From Heterotrichella gracilis (lineage: Eukaryota > Sar > Xanthophyceae > Tribonematales > Xanthonemataceae): a stretch of DNA of 64,000 bases. The first letter of the stretch is position 1. The number at the start of each line of letters is the position of its first letter. Position numbers and translations under genes: made by a program. Shown piece by piece: positions 57,285-64,000 of this stretch. Under the pieces are notes generated by a model. The model was not told the DNA's origin, did not search any database, and saw nothing but the letters and a program-made list of their open reading frames with translations. The stretch spans positions 59,606-123,605 of the forward strand of contig JAULBX010006553.1 of NCBI GenBank assembly GCA_032358255.1. The letters are read 5' to 3'.

Positions 57285-57574
57285 GTCCCTGTCTTGTCAT
57301 TAACTTTGGGCAAACACTGCCGATGGCCAGCGCCCTGCACCCCCACCCACCCCACACCCCACCGCTCCCGCTGCAGCACACTGCGTACAACGTCGCTCGG
57401 GCCATTTGTCTCCTCCCCATTCTACTCCGCCTTGAACCATGTCCCCTGGCAATTGGTTAGGGTTTAGGGTTCGTCCCCAACAACCACACTGCGCTATGCC
57501 CCCCCCTTGCTGTTCTCCTCAATCGCTGCACGCTGCATTTCACCTCGATGCATGGCTGTTTCTTCCCAAGATTT

Positions 57575-60500
57575 TTACACATTGTACTGCGCCCCCTTGT
57601 CCAGCACCCGCCGCATCTCCCAGGGCTTGACCTCCCTGCAAGCAAAGTGGGAACAGGGTTTAGAATAAAATTCTCGGCTCCAGCTTAAGGTTTAAGTTTA
57701 GGTTTGATTCCTGCGTGTCCCCATGTGCTTTGCCTCCCACCCAGCGGCCAAGAAATAATGATGGGTTCAGGTTTACGGTCTGTATTTAGGGTTTTGGAAT
57801 GAACCCCTGCCACGTGTCCTGCTTGACATGCATGCGCCAAAGGGCAACAAAGGCGAGCCAATGAGCAGGCGCCATGCACCCTCTGGCGTGATTCAGAGAA
57901 GACCAAACCTATCCTTAACCAAACCCTAGGGACTGAAGGCGCTGCAGTGGTCAAACCTTGACATGACCCACGGTTATAGCTCCATATCCCTTATTACCAC
58001 CAGCGCACCTGAACTGGCCGATGTTGAGGTTGCGCGGCATGCGGTAACCCCCTATGCGCACCCTCTTTAGGGCCTTCACCTCAAGACCCACATTGGCCAT
58101 CAGTTGACGCACCTGGGGCAAGGGGGGCCGGGAAGGATTCAGGGGAGGTGCATTGCAAGGCAAGCCTTATGCCGACATAGATTTTTAACATTGTATAAAC
58201 TCCTAATCCTAAACATTGGTCACTTTGCACTCTGAAATCTGGAGAGGTGAAGAGGTGAGGGAGGTGGCCGCCATCCCCCACCCTCCATTTCCAACAACAC
58301 ATGGGCTGATCTGACCCATCCCCACCCCTGCTCCTCACCTCCCTGTTCCTCCCCTCCGCCAGCACCACCCGCACCCGCGTCTTCACCATTGGATCACTGT
58401 CATCCACCACCACAGCCACAGGCGTCACGTAGGCACCATCCACCACACACCCACCCGCCACCCCCTGCAGCTGCGTGCGGGATGGCTCTGTGGCTGTGGT
58501 CACCACATACTCCTTGGTCAGGCCAGAGGAAGGGTGCTGCACCTGCTGGGCCCAGGCGCCTGGGGGGGGTGAGATGTGTGGGGGTAAGTTTTCTTGCTTA
58601 GGGATTAGTGTGTATATAGCATGGTCTAATGGTGAGTCTAGTGTGTGCGCATGGTCTAATGGTGAGTCTAGTGTGTGCGCATTGTGTGTTCAGTGGCTGT
58701 GGTCACAACATACTCCTTGGTCAGGCCAGAGGAGGGGTGCTGCACCTGCTGGGCCCAGGCGCCTGAAGGGAAGTGCAGAAGGGGTCTTATACACATTTAT
58801 GCAACAAGCGGCACGCCACAAAACCTACCAGGATCATAATTTGTCTGAGGCATTCCGGGTCGCATAACCCCGTATGGGCGTGCAAAAGGGCGTGCACCAC
58901 CGATGCAATGCAACGGCACCAGCATGCACCTGGTGTGCATACCAGGGGTGCATACCATCCTTGGCAAAGAATCAGGAGAAATCGCCATGCAATGGTGATG
59001 GGCACCCAACCCAGGACCGTGCACCATCACTGGCGGTAAAACATAGACAATGATGCTGATACGTGCCAGTGGTGCGTACCATCATTAGTTACAAAGATGA
59101 GCCCTGTGGATGCCACATCCAGGCGACCTACTGTGAATAGACGAGGGGGAAGTGCAGACTGCAGGAGGAAGGGGAGGAATGATATGTTAGCAGGGCTGCA
59201 AGTAGCAAGGCGCATGACACAATCAATGATTGAATCAGGGATTTGGCGGGGCACCGGTGTGTGGCGTCCTGTAATCTGGAAGTGGAATTTTGCGCTGGAG
59301 TGGTGGTCTGCATGTACAATTTTTGTGCAGGAATGTACACAATCACGAGTTGTCTACCATGCGTGAATGGAAAGCAAATTAACACCGGCCTGTCTCCAAG
59401 CATTAATCTCAATCAGGGCAGTGACATGAAATTCGCATGAGGAGTGTACTCTAGCCACTTGTATTGCTTGCGCACATGGGGAAGACATGCCATCGCCTAG
59501 CACGACTGGCGCACACCATGGTGCCCAACACACGCCCAGCAACACAACCCCCTCCACCACAGCTGACCCCCCTTCCCCCCCATCCCCCCACCCCCCACCT
59601 TTGGCCTTCCATATTTATACTCCAGCACCCAGTCATGAAAACAGGTCCACCACCATCTTGGTCTTGGACCCTCATTCCCATGTTTCGCCCCAACCAACCC
59701 CCCCCCCCACCCAAGTCCCCAACACCCCCCCCCCCCCCCCCCCCACCAACACCGCCATCACCACCCCACATCCCCCAGCCCCCACCTTTGGCCTGGTCTT
59801 CTTCCACTCCAGCACCCAGTCATGGAACAGGTCCACCACCAGCTTGGCCCCTGGGCCCTCATCCCCGGGCTTGTTGGTGCACAGGAACCCCTTGGGCTTG
59901 TTCAGGGCAAAGTAGTACAGCTGCGTCAGCTGCTGCCGGATCTCCTTGCCATCCACAGCAATCTGGCGGGGGAGGAGGGGGCTTTGGTGAGATGCGTATG
60001 CTACAACCAGTTGGCTACGCCTTGGTGCTTATGCATGAACAATGTCAGCACTGCATGCAATACCCTGACCAGTGCTGCACCAATGTGAGCGCGACGTTGT
60101 ACCCATTGGTGCACCGCACGACCATGGCGTGGGCTACATGTAACATCCTATTGTGCGCTCCCCCCCCCTTATCCTTGGCAGCGTCTACCCAAGCGCACCG
60201 CCCCAACCAGTGTGCATCACCTGACAACAATATTCATTGCACCGCTTGACTACCATACCTTCACCAGTAGCCCCCAGCAATGAGCCCAAGCCCTAGCTAA
60301 TGATGCATCGCATGGCCATGATATCCCATCGCCATATGTTGTCCCAAACCTTATCCTTGGCTGCGTCTACCCCATGTTGAGCCCACTGCCCTAACCAGTG
60401 GTGCACCCCCTGACTACAATACCCTAACCAGTATGTGCACCGTGAGTGCATGTCATACCCTAACCAGTGGCCCCCAGCTATCAACCCAAGACCCTAACCA

Positions 60501-61643
60501 GTGGTGCACCGCATGGCCATGGGCCACACATGATATCCATCCTATAGTGTTGCCACCCACCTTGTCCTTGGCTGCATCCACACATTGTTGGGGCTGCCCT
60601 GCCCTAACCAGTGGTGCACCCTCTGAATACAATACCCTAATCATAAGGCCCCAGCTACCAGCCCATTACCCTAAGCAGTGGTGCATTGCATGGCCACCCT
60701 GGTGTGTGTCACCCACCGTATCCTTGACTGCATCCACTCGTTGTTGGGGCTGCTCTGCCTTGACCCCGTTCACCGTCACCCGCCCCTCAAAAATGATCTC
60801 TTCTGCCGCCCGCCTGGAGGCCACTCCAGCGCCTGCCAGCACCTGGGGATGGTGGTAAATGGACGTCAAGATGTGAACTGATGGCCCTCTGCCAGGGAGA
60901 ATTGGTGTAAAAATGCATGGAGGGAGGGGGTTGGGGACGGGTTGCGGGGACTCGAGGGCGACCGGATTTGCCAGCAGACTACCCCACCAGCCCCCCTTCT
61001 ATGTTTATGGAATAGAATGGGTTAATCATGGAAATATCTACAACAGGTGGGCTGTGCACGGTGTGTGCCGTTGGGCTCTGTTGTGCTCTGGCAAGGGAGG
61101 TGGGTTGGTGGGGTTGTGTGGCAGGGGACGGGTTTTTGAAGGAGTTGTGGGAAGCATATGTGTCACACCACCAGGTCATACCTGCAGTGGAGGCCATGAG
61201 TGCACGTACGCGGTGTATATCTGACACATGTGTATGCCACAATGCATGCATATCGGTGTCAAACTGGCGGGAAAAAAGCTGCCGTCACACAGATGCCCTC
61301 CGTGATACAACCATGGCTCCTTTCACGACCTGCATGCTTTGCTGATTGTTTGTATCACCTTGCTGAGCCGCTGTGGCTCGTTGGAAAGCTCCTTCTTGCT
61401 GCCTTGCACGGGCTGCTGCCCTGGCGGGTTGTGTGGCGGTCGAGCTGTGCCCCCGCCCCTGCTGCTGCCTCCACCCCTGCTCTGCCCGCCACCCCCGCCG
61501 CCCGACGGTCTTCTGAACGTCTGTTGGGAAGCGGTGGTCACCACCCGGCGCTGCACCAGGCAGGCCCTCCTGGTGGGTGGCGGTGGGTTGAGCCAGTGGG
61601 TGCAGGGGCTGGACAGGTGTGCGGGGGAGTGCACTAACACCAT
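57575..61643 (-). CDS. Plastid-type RNA pseudouridine synthase (RsuA/RluB family), 7 exons, 350 aa
   Basis: Converts uridine to pseudouridine in ribosomal RNA. The Arabidopsis relative SVR1 works in the chloroplast, and the Arg/Ser-rich first 80 residues here (RRACLVQRRVVTTASQQ) fit a transit peptide; location is inferred. Exons: 61643-61359, 60842-60717, 59962-59786, 59158-59080, 58559-58339, 58112-58009, 57635-57575. Phases agree (1053 nt). The S4 RNA-binding domain starts at RLSKVLAGAGVASRR (92-106) and includes EGRVTVNG. The catalytic core has YYFALNKPKGFL and GRLD with catalytic Asp210, then STGLIFVTNDG and HPSSGLTKEYVV. The end reads ALKRVRIGGYRMPRNL, then WEMRRVLDKG. Length is near that of bacterial RluB plus a leader. 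The stop codon is part of a TGTAA, the polyadenylation signal of many green algae. Confidence 0.92.
58484..58764 (-). repeat. Duplicate of the exon 5 5' edge, with a 30-bp tandem repeat, in the pseudouridine synthase gene
   Basis: About 73 nt covering the acceptor and first codons of exon 5 (AWAQQVQHPSSGLTKEYVV) occur twice: the exon itself (58559 downward) and a copy at 58764-58692 with its own TTCAG acceptor. The copy runs out after TTAT. Between them lies an exact two-copy 30-bp tandem repeat (58621-58650, 58651-58680). Confidence 0.85.
59730..59752. repeat. Poly-C tract
   Basis: A run of about 18-20 C lies in the intron after exon 3 of the pseudouridine synthase gene. Length is likely variable or affected by sequencing error. 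Confidence 0.7.
60165..60765 (-). repeat. Four copies of the exon 2 3' edge in the pseudouridine synthase gene
   Basis: The real end of exon 2 (QPQQRVDAVKDT, about 60717-60765) is repeated in the intron at about 60557-60605 (QPQQCVDAAKDK), 60348-60395 (HGVDAAKDK) and 60170-60215 (WVDAAKDK). The unit is 160-210 nt and includes intronic CCCTAACCAGTGGTGCACC runs, so exon edge, donor and intron start were copied together. The nearest copy keeps a GTGGGT-like donor. Confidence 0.85.
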
Positions 61644-62445
61644 GGCGGTGGTGTAGGCGTGCTGTGATAACAGGCTCAGAACCAGTTCGTATCACGCAAA
61701 AGATAGGTGAGGTTCCGCTCTCATCCGAGTATCGTGTGATGTGCTGCCGTTGTTGCAAAGACCAGTGGCGGCTTCAAAGGCATGTGGTCCAACGGTGTCA
61801 GACTTTCGGTGTCACAAGTATCAGAAGGGCAACGACTTGAGCAACAGGCAAGACTGTGGGTTGCTGATACGCTGCCAGCACACAGGGCGTGCCACACGAA
61901 ACAAAATACAAATTCTAGGGTTGACGAGCCTCTGGCCGGCCCTAGATTAGGGTTCTGAACATATTATTAAAGGCAAAAATGATTTCAATTCTGGCATTGT
62001 CACTTGTGCCCACATGCAAGTTGTGGGCGACAGCTTTTGTGATAACAGCAACTAGGCGTATCGAACCACTTCATATCATCTCAGGTGCATAAGGGATTGA
62101 TCACAGCTGTCGTCCACTTTCATGACTAGCAGCTCAACTTTGGTGTTACAGCCCCACCACGATGTGTGAAGACCAACGCAGAACTCTATCCAGAGTCCAG
62201 TGGTACGCATCCAATGCAGCATATACCTTTCAACTCTCTCACTGCGAGTTGCAGCGTCACCTCGTCCATTTTGGGTTCCACCGGCTGTTTGAGGCACATG
62301 CATGCTTGCATATGACACTTCAACCTGACAAAGTAGTACGGTTTCCAGTGATCAAGCGCTGTTCTGTGATCCTTATGCAGGTTGGAAGCACCTTACAAGG
62401 AGTGTTGAAAGATTTCCTGGGTTTGGGAAGCTGTTGCCAGCCGTC
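61644..62445. promoter_or_regulatory. Divergent promoter region between the pseudouridine synthase and F-box gene E
   Basis: About 800 nt separate the two divergent starts. The right part holds the F-box family upstream module: TCCAGAGTCCAGTGGTACGC (62190-62209, identical to gene A) and a GAGGCACATGCATGCTTGCA run (62291-62311), about 135-155 nt before the ATG. A TAGGGTTGACG and TTAGGGTT pair lies at 61917-61955. Confidence 0.6.
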
Positions 62446-63762
62446 ATGGCACCCAGCCTAGACCAGTTCCCAGCCGAGTTGCTGCAGCAGGTTTTCTCCA
62501 CTTTGGACCTGAAGAGCAAAGTCGCGTCCCACGCAGTCTGCAAGGCGTGGAAAGTTGCTCTTGATGGCCCCAGCGTGGCATGGCAGCACCTGCAGCTGGG
62601 GCAGTTCAAAGATGCAGACAGCGATGACAAGTTGTGGCAACAATATGAGGAAAGCTGGTACCAATTTTTGCACTGGCTGAGGCCCAAGCTTCAAGCAACT
62701 ACCAGCGTGACTATCCAGATTGGAGATAGAAAGAAGGTGTCAAGAAGGCTATCACACCTAGCCAAAACTTGGGTGTGGTTGCTGGCATCACTCCCACAAC
62801 AGCAGCTGCAGCAGTTCACCTTTCACCACAACTTTTACCGAGAAGAGGTTGCAGCAGGCTTTTCGTTGACCTCCCTGGAGGTCCACTGCCTGAGCAACTT
62901 TGTCAGCCTGACAGACCTCACAGTGGTGGACAGAAGCGCTATAATTGCAGCCCCCTTGGACGTCCTGAGCAGCTTGACTTCCCTCACAAGGCTCAAGTTT
63001 GGCTTGCCAGTGGAGCGCATGCCACCGCTGCCAGCCTCGCTGTCAGACCTGGAGGTGATATGGCTGCATGATTGGGACACCCTTGACGAGGGTTGGAGTC
63101 AGCAGCACCTACCCCAGCTGTCCTCTCTCACCATTGATGGTCATGGTCTACGCCTTCTGGGAGACCCAGCCCTCTTCTGTGCCAAGCGCAGCATCAAGGT
63201 CTTCAACGTCAGGCTGCTGGTTATCTACGAAAACACCTTGCCCACGACGCTGGAGGAGCTGCATGTGGAAGCACAGCTGGTCAACCTGTTAGATGACGCT
63301 CTGCCTGTTTCTTTGCAGCAGCTGTGCGTGCTGGCTTCCATCGTTGGAGAGGAGATCCCTGAGCCAGCCCCGTGGCTGCCCTGTGGAGCCAACCTCAAGC
63401 GGCTGGGTCTGCATGCCAAAGGGACAGCTCTACATGGGGCACCAGCCTGGCTTGCTTCTCTTGCCAGCCTTCCACGCTTGGAGGAGTTGTATCTTTTGGC
63501 CATTGCTTGTGCTGAACCACCAGCTATAGAGGTGCCTTTAGTCCCCAGTCTACGGCAGGTGTCCTTCCAGTGTAGCGACATCCTCACTGACAATGAAGGC
63601 GCACCCGACTTGGTGATACACACCTCAGCCTCCGGCACCATCAGCGTGCGTGAGGCGGAGGAGCTGTTCATCTGCCACTGGTCAGGACAGGCTGGTAGCA
63701 GGTATAGCATGGAGGCAAAGGCGAAGGAGGGGGGGCAATGGTGGACGAGGGTGAAAGCCTGA
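62446..63762 (+). CDS. F-box/leucine-rich family protein, paralogue E (438 aa), opposite strand
   Basis: Fifth member of the A-D family, 43 kb away and inverted. F-box at residues 5-50 (FPAELLQQVFSTLDLKSK, AVCKAWKVALDG), leucine-rich middle (LSSLTSLTRLKFGLP, LPQLSSLTIDGHG, LPVSLQQLCVLAS), and family C-terminal block (PDLVIHTSASGTISVRE, ELFICHWSGQAGSRYS). I chose the ATG at 62446 (MAPSLDQFP) by analogy with MTPSLAHFP; an ATG at 62434 is in frame. There is no coding intron, and a 3'-UTR donor (TTGCAG|GTACAT) follows 47 nt after the stop. The copy looks intact. It is probably an SCF adaptor with unknown substrate. Confidence 0.8.
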   Translation: MAPSLDQFPAELLQQVFSTLDLKSKVASHAVCKAWKVALDGPSVAWQHLQLGQFKDADSDDKLWQQYEESWYQFLHWLRPKLQATTSVTIQIGDRKKVSRRLSHLAKTWVWLLASLPQQQLQQFTFHHNFYREEVAAGFSLTSLEVHCLSNFVSLTDLTVVDRSAIIAAPLDVLSSLTSLTRLKFGLPVERMPPLPASLSDLEVIWLHDWDTLDEGWSQQHLPQLSSLTIDGHGLRLLGDPALFCAKRSIKVFNVRLLVIYENTLPTTLEELHVEAQLVNLLDDALPVSLQQLCVLASIVGEEIPEPAPWLPCGANLKRLGLHAKGTALHGAPAWLASLASLPRLEELYLLAIACAEPPAIEVPLVPSLRQVSFQCSDILTDNEGAPDLVIHTSASGTISVREAEELFICHWSGQAGSRYSMEAKAKEGGQWWTRVKA

Positions 63763-64000
63763 CATGGCTTTGCTCACCAAACGCCAGCCCTGCTTGAGCA
63801 TGCTTGCAGGTACATGTGTCACGATAGATGAGGTGACTGCCAGATCAGGTGATCACACCGTGCTCTATGCGCACACTGAAACTTCACCACCACAGGTGCC
63901 GGCATCATGCAAGATACCGGATGTGGAATCACAGTGTATACAAGCCGCGCCATGGTCGCACTACCAATCTACGGAAGTCCTTCTGGCCTGGGCAATAGAC
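63763..64000 (+). other. 3'-UTR, intron and possible terminal exon of F-box gene E
   Basis: The exon ends at 63809 (GCAG|GTACAT). A possible acceptor is CCACCACAG|GTGCC, with the exon resuming near 63896. The window ends before this can be followed. Confidence 0.45.

Noticed and set aside
59464-60249. 261-codon plus-strand Pro-rich frame
   Set aside because: It lies across C-rich introns and exon 3 of the pseudouridine synthase on the other strand; composition alone explains it.

Overview
The window looks like nuclear DNA of a green alga (Chlorophyta). Genes are cut into many short exons by GT-AG introns, with one GC-AG intron. Short stretches of the plant-type telomere motif TTTAGGG/CCCTAAA are scattered through introns and intergenic DNA. 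The recognisable genes are eukaryotic: DNA polymerase kappa, an APE2-type AP endonuclease, a plastid-type RsuA/RluB pseudouridine synthase, a long armadillo-repeat protein, F-box proteins and MYND-finger proteins. I cannot name the species. The TTTAGGG-type motif differs from the TTTTAGGG telomere of Chlamydomonas reinhardtii.

Layout. 0-1.1 kb: 3' part of a minus-strand gene with a SAM-like domain and a possible HNH-type domain, running off the left edge. 2.6-7.6 kb: complete 11-exon DNA polymerase kappa gene (785 aa), minus strand. 9.4-19.2 kb: four tandem minus-strand paralogues (A-D) of an F-box/leucine-rich family, each with a similar upstream region; C is frameshifted and D has lost its ancestral stop. 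A fifth copy (E) lies on the plus strand at 62.4-63.8 kb. 20.6-36.1 kb: two tandem minus-strand copies of a multi-exon gene with an N-terminal SAP-like segment and a C-terminal MYND zinc finger. The right copy is clearly decayed; the left copy has one in-frame TGA. 37.7-45.9 kb: 16-exon armadillo-repeat gene (1298 aa), minus strand. 47.3-51.1 kb: plus-strand F-box/LRR gene with an in-frame TGA, followed by two fragments of the same family. 51.7-56.5 kb: 9-exon AP endonuclease 2 gene (581 aa), minus strand. 57.6-61.6 kb: 7-exon pseudouridine synthase gene (350 aa), minus strand.

For the four intact multi-exon genes I placed every splice junction from the sequence. The exon lengths add up to open frames (2358, 3897, 1746 and 1053 nt including stop), which strongly supports the models.

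The most unusual feature runs through all four of these genes. The edge of an exon, with its splice site or stop codon, is repeated two to four times in the neighbouring intron or flank, often separated by degenerate telomere-like CCCTAAA blocks. Other points of interest are the ubiquitin-binding tail of Pol kappa, two PCNA-binding-type boxes in the AP endonuclease, a conserved upstream module and a 3'-UTR splice donor 41-47 nt after the stop in the F-box family, and several perfect or near-perfect hairpins. Pol kappa and APE2 both act in DNA-damage handling with PCNA, but nothing in the sequence shows they are co-regulated.
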